Positions 51,809 to 59,885 of a stretch of DNA of 64,000 nucleotides are shown one piece after another. A program made the translations under genes and the position numbers. Below the pieces are notes generated by a model. That model was not told where the DNA came from. It made no database searches and saw nothing but the letters and a program-made list of their open reading frames with translations. Location: assembly GCA_038748065.1 (NCBI GenBank), contig JBCDJG010000023.1, positions 8,561 through 72,560 of the forward strand, read 5' to 3'. This DNA comes from JBCDJG01 sp038748065 (GTDB lineage Bacteria > Pseudomonadota > Gammaproteobacteria > Pseudomonadales > Halieaceae). Each line of letters opens with the position of its first letter. Within the stretch, counting starts at the first letter, position 1.

Positions 51809-51824
51809 TTGACTAGCTGGTCAG
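51809..51824. promoter_or_regulatory. RutR-like operator
   Basis: TTGACTAGCTGGTCAG agrees with the E. coli RutR site TTGACCANNTGGTCAA at 12 of 14 defined positions. It ends five bases before the -24 element, where a bound repressor could block sigma-54 polymerase. A RutR-like gene is at 32067. It is the only good match I found in the intergenic regions. Confidence 0.5.
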
Positions 51825-51829
51825 GTTTT

Positions 51830-51845
51830 TGGCACAGCGCTTGCA
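51830..51845 (+). promoter_or_regulatory. Sigma-54 promoter of the TonB receptor
   Basis: TGGCACAGCGCTTGCA is a perfect -24/-12 element. The predicted start near 51856 gives a leader of about 84 bases that contains a hairpin. Confidence 0.8.
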
Positions 51846-51864
51846 GGTGTAGCTGGTGGGGGGA

Positions 51865-51892
51865 GCCTTGATGTCCCATGCGATGTCAAGGC
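51865..51892 (+). other. Leader hairpin before the TonB receptor
   Basis: Arms GCCTTGA and TCAAGGC pair perfectly across a 14-base loop with a further CAT/ATG pairing inside. It lies about nine bases after the predicted start point and well before the ribosome site, so it could shield the 5' end of the message. No T-run follows. Confidence 0.45.
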
Positions 51893-51939
51893 GGCCTGGA
51901 TAAGCAAGCTGGCAATAGCCAGTCACGAGGGATCACACA

Positions 51940-54453
51940 ATGAAGAGATTCAGTGCGACGCTGCTGGCCAGCGCGATATCGATGTATTCACTATCGCTAC
52001 AGGCGCAGGAAGCCACCGAGGAAGAAGGGGATGTTGTTGAGCTAGACACCTTTATAGCCGAGGAAGAAGTCAACGATGAGTTCGGCATTTTGCAATCTGA
52101 ACCCGTGGACTCCGTATTTGGTTTCGGCAAAACGATATTGGAAACGCCACGCTCAGTCACGTCAATTAGTGCGGAGTTTCTCGATCAGTTCAACGCGCGC
52201 AGCATAAACGACATTGTGAATTTCGTACCTGGAACCTTTACCACCTCATTCTTTGGTGTGGCGGGCTCGCTGGATATTCGTGGTACGTCAGCTGAGAACT
52301 ATTTTCGCGGCGTGAAACGCCTGAATAACGAAGGTAACTTCCCGACCCCGATCGGCGCTGCCGACAGGATCGACGTAATTCGCGGCCCGATGTCGCCGAT
52401 TTCAGGGCCGAGTAAGGTGGGCGGCGCGCTGAACTTTGTACCCAAGTCTGCGCGCGCGGCCACGGGTCAGTATCTTGAGAAAGCGGAAGGACAGATTGGC
52501 TACGAATTTGGTAGCTGGGATAAGAGCGTGTTGTCGGCGCAGGTCGGAGGTCCGGCTGAGATCTTTGGCAAGGACGCTGGTTACTACGTCTTCGCTGAAG
52601 TAGAAGACTCCGACGCCTACTACAACAACAATGCCAACAAGCAAACGCTGTTGCAGGCATCGTTCAACATGGATCTTACCGGCTCGACGCGGATCGAGTT
52701 CGGCGGCATGTACCAGGACTGGAAGGGTAATGAAAACGGCGGCTGGAACCGGGTCACTCAGGACCTGATTGATAACGGCACCTATATCACCGGCCGTCCT
52801 ACGACGAACATCGACGGAGAGTTTGGTAACGGCAATGGTTTGATCGAGGAATTCGAAATAGACGCCTTTGATCTGTCAACGCCAGGGCTGGTTTCCACGG
52901 GCGAGCCTTTCACGCCAGGAACGGTAAGCTGTTTCACGGAGCTTGTGCCCTTTTGCTTCGAGGGCGATGTCGGGCCCCTGGACCCGGCCAACCTGACACA
53001 GGATCTCATTGACCAGCTTGGCCTGTCACTCGATCCGTCTACTGTTGGCACCGATAAGCTTAGAGGCAGCCAGGTACTGATCGCGGATATTGATCAGTAT
53101 GACACAGAGGTCTACACCTTCTATTTCGACATCATCCATGACTTCGACAACGGCTGGAACATGACCAACAAGCTGTTCTACGACTCGCAGGAGTATATCA
53201 ACGTAGACAGCTACGGTTTCACCAAGATCGCGGACGCCTGGGTCGTGGAAGATCAGCTTATTTTCTCGGGCAATTTCGAAGGGGATAACTGGACGACCGC
53301 CCTGCAGTTCTCGCCATCGATTCGCTACACCGACGCCTTTTACGCCTTGGACTTCTCGGACGAAATTTTTGATCGCGTAGATCTGACTCAAGGTTTTGAC
53401 GCGTTCTCGATACAGCAGGTGCCCAGCCGCGTTCCAGACGGCCAGGAAAGTTGGAGTGATTATTTTAGCTCCGAGTACTGGCAGTTCGGTCTGTCGATGC
53501 TGGCTGACATTGGTATAGGTGATAGTTTCAACGTGCTGGTGGGATTGCGGTACGACTATGTCGATGCTGAAGGCGAGAACGGTGACGGCGATGGTCCGGT
53601 CGTATTGCGTACCTTCGATCCTAACGGAGAGCACAAAGCCTCCAACAGCGATGACGGTTTTACCTACACGGTCAGTGCGTCCTATACGTTCGCAGAAATG
53701 GTCACGCCCTATGTCACTTACGCCGAGCAGCAGACCATCGTTTCGGGCTCGGCGGGCGATCTGGATACGCAAAATATCGCGGAAAACTCGTTCCTCGGCG
53801 AATCTGACCTGACAGAGTTCGGTATCAAGGCGAGCTTGTTGGATGGGCGTATGTTTGCGTCAGTCGCGTACTACGAGCAGGAACGGATATCCTTTGATTC
53901 TCAAAACCCTGTTTCCAACCAGGCGGTGGAATCCGATGGATATGAAGTAGAACTTCGCTGGGTTCCTATCGATAACCTGTCGTTGATCGGCACCTACTCC
54001 AACCAGGAAACCAGAGTCATCACCCCCGGAGGCGTCACCTTCAGCTATATTGGTGCAGGAAACTTTCCCGACCTCGACCCGTCGGCGGTGTACGGCGGTA
54101 TTATCGGTGCCAATATCGTAACTGGCGAGAAGCCACTGCGTGGCGGCATTCCCGAAGAGACATGGAGTCTGTCCGGTAGCTATCGCTGGACTGATAATCT
54201 CATCATCAACACCAGCCTGACCTATGTAGACGAGGTGGCGTCCTCGGTACTGGGCGGCATCGTGCTCCCAGATTACTATCTCTGGAACGCGTCTGTAATC
54301 TACGACAGCGAGAAGTATCGCGTCGGTGTGTATGGCAACAACCTGCTCGACGAGCAGTACTTCCGCGGCAACTTCCCAAGCCTTTACGGCAACAACGCGG
54401 TGCTGCCAGAGCTGCCGCGCAACTGGTCCGCCGAGATCGCCTTCAAGTTCTGA
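51940..54453 (+). CDS. TonB-dependent outer-membrane receptor
   Basis: An intact 837-residue receptor. Signal peptide MKRFSATLLASAISMYSLSL (cleavage after LQA, about 22); mature N-terminus EATEEEGDVVELDTFIAEEE with a TonB-box-like ELDTFIA; plug domain with ETPRSVTSISAEFLDQF, SLDIRGTSAENYFRGVKRLN and AADRIDVIRGPMSPISGPSK; barrel ending WSAEIAFKF with terminal Phe. The plug resembles siderophore-type receptors (FhuE/FcuA style), but its promoter carries NtrC, RutR-like and sigma-54 elements, which points to a nitrogen-containing ligand, perhaps a nucleobase, nucleoside or their polymer. ATG at 51940 has GAGGGATC before it. A strong terminator follows at 54474. Confidence 0.93.
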   Translation: MKRFSATLLASAISMYSLSLQAQEATEEEGDVVELDTFIAEEEVNDEFGILQSEPVDSVFGFGKTILETPRSVTSISAEFLDQFNARSINDIVNFVPGTFTTSFFGVAGSLDIRGTSAENYFRGVKRLNNEGNFPTPIGAADRIDVIRGPMSPISGPSKVGGALNFVPKSARAATGQYLEKAEGQIGYEFGSWDKSVLSAQVGGPAEIFGKDAGYYVFAEVEDSDAYYNNNANKQTLLQASFNMDLTGSTRIEFGGMYQDWKGNENGGWNRVTQDLIDNGTYITGRPTTNIDGEFGNGNGLIEEFEIDAFDLSTPGLVSTGEPFTPGTVSCFTELVPFCFEGDVGPLDPANLTQDLIDQLGLSLDPSTVGTDKLRGSQVLIADIDQYDTEVYTFYFDIIHDFDNGWNMTNKLFYDSQEYINVDSYGFTKIADAWVVEDQLIFSGNFEGDNWTTALQFSPSIRYTDAFYALDFSDEIFDRVDLTQGFDAFSIQQVPSRVPDGQESWSDYFSSEYWQFGLSMLADIGIGDSFNVLVGLRYDYVDAEGENGDGDGPVVLRTFDPNGEHKASNSDDGFTYTVSASYTFAEMVTPYVTYAEQQTIVSGSAGDLDTQNIAENSFLGESDLTEFGIKASLLDGRMFASVAYYEQERISFDSQNPVSNQAVESDGYEVELRWVPIDNLSLIGTYSNQETRVITPGGVTFSYIGAGNFPDLDPSAVYGGIIGANIVTGEKPLRGGIPEETWSLSGSYRWTDNLIINTSLTYVDEVASSVLGGIVLPDYYLWNASVIYDSEKYRVGVYGNNLLDEQYFRGNFPSLYGNNAVLPELPRNWSAEIAFKF

Positions 54454-54473
54454 TGGCGTCAGTGAGAAAGCCT

Positions 54474-54504
54474 GGGGCAGCGATGGTTCGCTGCCCCTTT
54501 TTTT
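54474..54504 (+). terminator. Intrinsic terminator after the TonB receptor
   Basis: Stem GGGGCAGCGA / TCGCTGCCCC (10 bp, 4-base loop TGGT) followed by seven T residues. It would stop receptor transcripts; the ABC genes begin 62 bases later without an obvious promoter, so partial read-through may set receptor-to-importer ratio. Confidence 0.92.
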
Positions 54505-54565
54505 GCGGTATGCTTTCTGATGCACTGGCTGCATATCCCGCCCTCGTTTCCCACGGTAACTCGCA

Positions 54566-55336
54566 GTGACACAAGCGCCACTGATCTCACTGGATGGTCT
54601 GGTAAAACGCTTCGGCGACGGCCCGGAGACTCTCACCGACATTTCCCTGTCGCTTGCCCGGGGTGAGTTCCTGGCCATGATCGGGCCTAGCGGCTGCGGC
54701 AAGTCGACCTTGCTCAAGCTGATGGCAGGCCTGCTTGAGCCCACCTCTGGCAAGCTGCTCGTTGGCGGTGGTAAGCCCGCCGATAGCAGAGGCAAGCTCG
54801 GCTATGTTTTCCAGGACGCCAATCTGCTGCCCTGGAGCAATATTCTCGACAATGTGGCCCTGCCGCTTAAGTTGGCGGGAATGGAGGATACCAAGCGAGC
54901 AGAGCGGGCGCAGGCCATGCTCGAATTGGTCGGCCTTGGCCATGTCAGCGAAAAATACCCGCGCGAGTTGTCAGGCGGCATGCGTATGCGTGTATCCATT
55001 GCGCGCGCGCTGGCTACCGAGCCAGAAATTCTGCTATTGGACGAACCCTTCGGTGCCCTGGACGAGATGACCAGGGATTCCCTGAATGAAGAACTGCTGC
55101 GACTGCGGGAACTGCAGGGCTGGACCGGCGTGTTCGTTACCCACTCCGTAAGCGAGGCCGTTTTCCTGTCATCTCGCGTGCTGGTGCTGTCGGCAAACCC
55201 GGGGCGAGTCCACGACCTGATAGACATTGATCTGGCGTTCCCGCGCACGGCATCGACGCGCGCGGATATTCGCTTCCATGAACAGGTTGCTGATGTAACG
55301 CGCAGACTGCACAGCGTAATGAGCGAGGTACACTGA
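54566..55336 (+). CDS. ABC importer ATPase (SsuB/TauB/ThiZ class)
   Basis: A 256-residue ATPase: Walker A GPSGCGKSTLLK near 38, Q-loop YVFQDANLLPW near 82, signature ELSGGMRMRVSIARAL near 135, Walker B ILLLDEPFGALDE near 157 and the switch histidine in VFVTHSVSEAVF. This sequence style belongs to nitrate/taurine/sulfonate/pyrimidine importers. GTG 54566 is the first usable start, with a weak ribosome site. It heads the operon ATPase - permease - binding lipoprotein - deaminase - AzgA-type permease. Confidence 0.92.
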   Translation: MTQAPLISLDGLVKRFGDGPETLTDISLSLARGEFLAMIGPSGCGKSTLLKLMAGLLEPTSGKLLVGGGKPADSRGKLGYVFQDANLLPWSNILDNVALPLKLAGMEDTKRAERAQAMLELVGLGHVSEKYPRELSGGMRMRVSIARALATEPEILLLDEPFGALDEMTRDSLNEELLRLRELQGWTGVFVTHSVSEAVFLSSRVLVLSANPGRVHDLIDIDLAFPRTASTRADIRFHEQVADVTRRLHSVMSEVH

Positions 55337-56142
55337 TGGCAGGCAATGCGTCTCGATCTGCTTTAATCGCCAGCTTGGGCTGGCCGGCGCTGGTGGGTGT
55401 AGCCGGCCTTTCTATTTGGTATGCCGCAGTGCTGTGGCTGAATATTCCTGAGTATCAGCTGCCTGCACCACACCGCATCCTGCAAGAGGGCGCCGCTGAA
55501 GCGGAGACGCTGTGGAGCGGCTTGCTGCAAACCACTTATGCCTGCGTCGTAGGCTTCCTGGCCTCGGTTATTGGTGGTTTTGCCCTGTCGCTCTTGTTGG
55601 CCTCCAGCACTATCGCCTATAAGGGCATCTATCCCTACATACTGATGCTGAAAATGACGCCGGTTATTGTCGTCGCGCCGATCATTATAATCTGGTTTGG
55701 TCAGGGCATCGGCAGCATCACGGTGATCACTTTCCTGATCTGTTTCTTTCCCATTGTGGCTAATACCACGATGGGGCTGCGCTCGACTGATCGTAACCTA
55801 GTTGACCTGTTTCAGGTCTATGCCGCCAGTTCGCGACAGGAAATGCTGCTCCTGCGGGTTCCAGCCGCGCTGCCTTACTTCTTTACTGGCCTGCGTATCT
55901 CGGCAGCTCTGACGCCGATCGGCGCGTTATATGGCGACACCGTGGCGGGTATGGGCTCTGGGGCCGACGCGGGTCTCGGCTTCGTGGTGGTGATCTTTAG
56001 CAGTCAGCTCAAGGTGCCGGCGCTGTATGCCGCGGCGTTTACTGCCTGTGCGATCGGCTTCCTTTTTGTCGGTTTGGTCAACCTGCTGAGTTGGTGGGCA
56101 TTGCACAAATGGCACGAGTCCTACCTGGAAGACTCAGCATGA
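55336..56142 (+). CDS. ABC importer permease
   Basis: A 268-residue BPD_transp_1 permease with six or so helices; the EAA-like loop reads FQVYAASSRQEMLLLRVPAA and is followed by LPYFFTGLRISAALTPIGAL. The N-terminus LPAPHRILQEGAAEAETLWS is typical of the SsuC/TauC/ThiX group. Its ATG shares one base with the ATPase stop. Confidence 0.92.
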   Translation: MAGNASRSALIASLGWPALVGVAGLSIWYAAVLWLNIPEYQLPAPHRILQEGAAEAETLWSGLLQTTYACVVGFLASVIGGFALSLLLASSTIAYKGIYPYILMLKMTPVIVVAPIIIIWFGQGIGSITVITFLICFFPIVANTTMGLRSTDRNLVDLFQVYAASSRQEMLLLRVPAALPYFFTGLRISAALTPIGALYGDTVAGMGSGADAGLGFVVVIFSSQLKVPALYAAAFTACAIGFLFVGLVNLLSWWALHKWHESYLEDSA

Positions 56143-57143
56143 GGCTTGGTTTCGGCCTTGCCCTTGTCTACGCCTTGTTAGCGGGCTGTGGCGACGCGGG
56201 CAAGGTCCCGGAGCCAAACAGCGATGGTCTGATTCCGGTGATTCTGCAAACGGACTGGTACGCGCAGCCTGAGCATGGCGGTTTCTACCAGGCCCAGGCC
56301 AAGGGTTTTTATGCCGAGGAAGGGCTGGACGTCGAGATTCGCCCTGGCGCCAACCTCAATACCCAGCCACAGATGGTGGCTCTCGGTAGGGTGCAGTTTT
56401 CGGTGGGTGCGATAGAGACGTTGTTTATGCACCGCTCGCGCAACATACCCCTGGTGAGTCTGTTCCCATACTTTCAGCACGACCCGCAGTGCATTCTGTT
56501 CCACAAGGAATCCGGCATCGAAACACTGCAGGATCTCGATGGCCGTGAGGTAATGATTTCGCCGGGCTCGGTGTACACGGATTTCCTGCAGCAGGCCATG
56601 GGGCTGGAGCTCCAACTTATTCCTATGGACTGGAGTCTCGCCCGATTTATGGCGGAAAAAACGTTTATTCAACAGTGCTTTCTCACCAGCGAGCCCGTGA
56701 CACTGCGGCGGCAGGGTATCGATGCGGGGGTTATACCCATGTCTGAGTCCGGCTTCGACCCTTACCGGCATGTCTACACCAACGAGGCATTGGCAGAGCA
56801 GCAGCCAGAATTGGTCAAAGGTTTCATCAGGGCCTCGCTGCGCGGTTGGAGAGATTTCATGGAGGGGGATCCATCTCCCGCATTTGAAGCGATTATGGCG
56901 TCTAACCCGCAGCAAAACCTTGAAGTCATGGCAGATATCCTCGAGCAGATGAAGACCTACCAGCTGACTGAAGGAAAGGTTGATGAGGGTGAGGAGCTTG
57001 GCCAATACAACCTCGCGAGAATCCGGCGCGTTCTCTCACAGTTAGAGGATCTTGGCCTGCTGGGTACAGAGGTGACGCTCGAGGACAGCATCGCCACCGG
57101 GCTCTTGCCACAAGAGCTGCTGGTTGATCGACCGCTTCCGTGA
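56139..57143 (+). CDS. NMT1/THI5-type binding lipoprotein
   Basis: A 334-residue binding protein. The N-terminus MRLGFGLALVYALLAGCGDA has a lipobox (LAGC), so it is membrane-anchored. The core has VILQTDWYAQPEHGGFYQAQ, KGFYAEEGLDVEIRPGAN and FSVGAIETLFMHRSRNIPLV, the NMT1/THI5-like pattern used for pyrimidine (HMP-like, FAMP) and other N-heterocycle ligands. ATG 56139 overlaps the permease stop (ATGA). Linked to a deaminase and purine permease, so a pyrimidine or purine-like ligand is likely. Confidence 0.88.
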   Translation: MRLGFGLALVYALLAGCGDAGKVPEPNSDGLIPVILQTDWYAQPEHGGFYQAQAKGFYAEEGLDVEIRPGANLNTQPQMVALGRVQFSVGAIETLFMHRSRNIPLVSLFPYFQHDPQCILFHKESGIETLQDLDGREVMISPGSVYTDFLQQAMGLELQLIPMDWSLARFMAEKTFIQQCFLTSEPVTLRRQGIDAGVIPMSESGFDPYRHVYTNEALAEQQPELVKGFIRASLRGWRDFMEGDPSPAFEAIMASNPQQNLEVMADILEQMKTYQLTEGKVDEGEELGQYNLARIRRVLSQLEDLGLLGTEVTLEDSIATGLLPQELLVDRPLP

Positions 57144-58483
57144 GTAGCGTACTGATTCGCGGTTCGCTGGTGGCGGGCCACGGTCATGTCGACCTCCTCG
57201 TCGAGGGTAATCGCATTGCCGCGATTGGTCATGGCCTGCAGGCTGGCAGCGCCGAAATTGTGGAGGCTCCGCACGCGCTGCTCTGGCCTGGCCTGGTCAA
57301 CACCCACCATCATCTGGCCCAGAGCCTGCTTAAGGGCCTGCCGTCAGGCATTGACCTTGGCCTCGACGACTGGCTCGGTGCCGTACCCTACAAGGCGTGG
57401 CCACACTATACGCCCGAGCATCTTTACCATGCTGCCTGTGCGGGTCTGCTCGAACTGCTGCGCAGCGGCTGCACACTGTGTGCAGATCATCACTATCTGT
57501 ACCACGCAGAAACTAGCGCGGAAATGGAAGAGGCGGTTTTTCAGGCAGCCAGCGACGTTGGCATCCGGCTACTGCTGTGTCGCGGCATGAGTACCACACG
57601 CGGTAGCCACACAGGCATGCGCAGTACCTCACTGGAGCCAGAAACGTTGCAACAGTGTGTGGCGCGACTTGAGGCCAGCATTACCCGGTTTCATGACGAC
57701 GCGCCCGATGCAATGCAGCGCGTCGCCGTCGCGCCAACCTCGCTAATGCACGCCTGCCCGCCAGAGCACCTCAGAGAACTCGCTGCTTTTGCTCGCGACA
57801 AACAGTTGCTGCGACACAGTCATTTGCTGGAGATTGCCCGTGATGATCTCGTCGCACGTGAGCAACATGGCCTGTCGGCGGTGGACTATGCGGCCAGCGT
57901 GGAGTGGTTGGAAGAAGGCGTTTGGTTTGCACACCTGGTAAACCTGTCAGCCGCTGAGGTTCAACAAGTGGCAGCTGCGGGCGTCGGCATGGCCCACTGC
58001 CCGGTATCTAACTGCCGTCTAGGCTCGGGAATTGCACCAGCGCCAGCGCTTGAGGAAGGTGGCGCTCTTGTTAGTCTTGGCGTCGACGGCGCTGCTTCCG
58101 CTGAAAATAGCAGCCTCGTGAATGAAATGATGATGGCCTGGCTGGTGCATCGTGCTGTGGGCGGCAGCAGCGCTAGCAGCGTCGACCAGGTGATGCGCTG
58201 GGCCACCTGCAACGGCGCAGACTTGCTGGGCTTCGGTGAAACGGGCCGATTACAGGTGGGTGGCTTGGCTGACCTGGTACTTTACGATCTTGACCAGCCG
58301 CGGTTTTCCGGGCTGGCGAGGCCCGAGTGGGCGCCCGTCATCTGCGGTGAGCCAGTCATCGCACGCGACGTTATGGTCAATGGTCAGTGGCGCCTGCGCG
58401 GTGGGGAACCACTCGGGCTGGATCAGGCGTTGGCGACCGCTCGTGCCCGGCAATCCTGCCAGGCCCTGCTGAACGCGCTGTAA
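57140..58483 (+). CDS. 8-oxoguanine deaminase-like amidohydrolase, second copy
   Basis: A 447-residue aminohydrolase of the ATZ/TRZ subfamily. Metal site: NTHHHLAQSLLKG near 54, HSHLLEIARDD near 226, AHCPVSNCRLGSG near 285 and SLGVDGAASAENSSL near 313. The HCPxSNxRLGSG and DGxAS segments match characterised 8-oxoguanine deaminases better than the copy at 21480. It is cytoplasmic. GTG 57140 overlaps the lipoprotein stop (GTGA). It lies between an importer and an AzgA-type permease, consistent with base deamination after uptake. Confidence 0.85.
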   Translation: MSSVLIRGSLVAGHGHVDLLVEGNRIAAIGHGLQAGSAEIVEAPHALLWPGLVNTHHHLAQSLLKGLPSGIDLGLDDWLGAVPYKAWPHYTPEHLYHAACAGLLELLRSGCTLCADHHYLYHAETSAEMEEAVFQAASDVGIRLLLCRGMSTTRGSHTGMRSTSLEPETLQQCVARLEASITRFHDDAPDAMQRVAVAPTSLMHACPPEHLRELAAFARDKQLLRHSHLLEIARDDLVAREQHGLSAVDYAASVEWLEEGVWFAHLVNLSAAEVQQVAAAGVGMAHCPVSNCRLGSGIAPAPALEEGGALVSLGVDGAASAENSSLVNEMMMAWLVHRAVGGSSASSVDQVMRWATCNGADLLGFGETGRLQVGGLADLVLYDLDQPRFSGLARPEWAPVICGEPVIARDVMVNGQWRLRGGEPLGLDQALATARARQSCQALLNAL

Positions 58484-58529
58484 TAACGGGCGAATCAGGA
58501 AGCGGAAGAACAGATAAGGGGATGCAGCA

Positions 58530-59843
58530 TTGAATACGCCAGGCCAGGCCATCGACCGCTATTTCAAAATCAGTGAGCAGCACAGCAGCCTGCGTCGCGA
58601 ACTGGTCGCCGGGCTGACCACGTTTATGGCAATGGCCTACATTACGGTGGTCAATCCCGGCATGTTGACCGATGCCGGCATGGATTTCGGTGCCGTGTTC
58701 GTTGCAACCTGCCTTGCCGCCGCTGTGGGGACGCTGATCATGGGGCTTGTGGCCAATTACCCGATCGCATTAGCGCCCGGCATGGGCCAGAACGCTTTTT
58801 TTACCTACGGCATTGTGCTGACCTCCGGTCATAGCTGGCAGACTGCTCTTGGCGCGGTGTTCATTTCCGGCGTCTTGTTTATCATCCTGAGCGTATTGCC
58901 GGTTCGAGAGTGGATGATCAACGCGATTCCGCGATCACTCAAACTGGGCATCTCGGCCGGCATCGGTTTCTTTCTTGCCATCATTGCGCTCAGCAATGGC
59001 GGCATTGTCGTCGATAATCCAGCGACACTGGTCAGCCTTGGTGATCTGTCCGAACCTCCCGCTGTCCTGCTTCTGGTCGGCTTCGTCCTCATTGCGGCGC
59101 TGTCTTATCGTAATGTTATCGGCGCCGTTGTTATCGGCATGATGACCGTTACCGCGGTGGGTTGGGTGTTGGGCGTTGCCAGCTTTCAGGGGGTAGTGTC
59201 TGCGCCACCTGATATGTCACCGGTGTTTCTGCAACTTGATCTGGCTGGAGCTCTGCAGTGGTCGATGGTGACTGTGATCCTGACGCTGCTACTAGTCGAC
59301 GTATTTGATACCGCTGGCACCATGGTAGGCGTTGCGACGCGCGCAAATATGCTTGATGAGCAGGGTCATCTGCCCCGCTTGCGTAGCGCGCTGCTCGCGG
59401 ATTCCGGCGCGACGGCGGCGGGCGCGCTATTTGGTACCTCATCTACGACCAGCTACATCGAAAGTGCCGCCGGCGTTGAGTCTGGCGGGCGCACCGGGCT
59501 GGCGGCGGTTGTTACTGCGCTGCTTTTTTTGCTCTGTCTGTTTCTGGCCCCACTCGCTCAGAGCATTCCAGCCTATGCCACCGGTGCGGCACTCCTGTTT
59601 GTGGCCTGCCTCATGGCGCGCGCGCTTGAGGAAATGGATTGGGCTGATATCACGGAGACGGCGCCAGCGCTGGTTACAGCGCTCTCAATGCCACTGATTT
59701 ACTCTATCGCTGACGGCATTGGCCTTGGCTTCATTTGCTACGCGGTGATCAAGTTGCTTGCGGGCGAGGCTCGTGCATGCCCCCTGGCGGTGTATGTGGT
59801 GGCCGTGATCTTCGCGCTGAAATTTGCGTTTCTTGGCGCTTAG
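58530..59843 (+). CDS. AzgA-family purine permease
   Basis: A 437-residue NCS2/AzgA permease (adenine, guanine, hypoxanthine). Signatures: LTTFMAMAYITVVNPGMLTD, ALAPGMGQNAFFTYGIVL, LLLVDVFDTAGTMVGVATRA and TSSTTSYIESAAGVESGGRT. It is closer to the classical family consensus than the 17056 copy. TTG 58530 is the start, with AAGGGGA nine bases upstream. It is the last gene of the operon that begins with the NMT1-type importer. Confidence 0.92.
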   Translation: MNTPGQAIDRYFKISEQHSSLRRELVAGLTTFMAMAYITVVNPGMLTDAGMDFGAVFVATCLAAAVGTLIMGLVANYPIALAPGMGQNAFFTYGIVLTSGHSWQTALGAVFISGVLFIILSVLPVREWMINAIPRSLKLGISAGIGFFLAIIALSNGGIVVDNPATLVSLGDLSEPPAVLLLVGFVLIAALSYRNVIGAVVIGMMTVTAVGWVLGVASFQGVVSAPPDMSPVFLQLDLAGALQWSMVTVILTLLLVDVFDTAGTMVGVATRANMLDEQGHLPRLRSALLADSGATAAGALFGTSSTTSYIESAAGVESGGRTGLAAVVTALLFLLCLFLAPLAQSIPAYATGAALLFVACLMARALEEMDWADITETAPALVTALSMPLIYSIADGIGLGFICYAVIKLLAGEARACPLAVYVVAVIFALKFAFLGA

Positions 59844-59885
59844 CGAGCGGTCTATCGGTTGACCTGCGGAGCCGAACGCATCGTT

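Noticed and set aside
54505..54565. Sigma-54 promoter in front of the NMT1-type ABC genes
   Set aside because: TGGCTGCATATCCCGC lacks the TTGC box; no other -24/-12 candidate is present.
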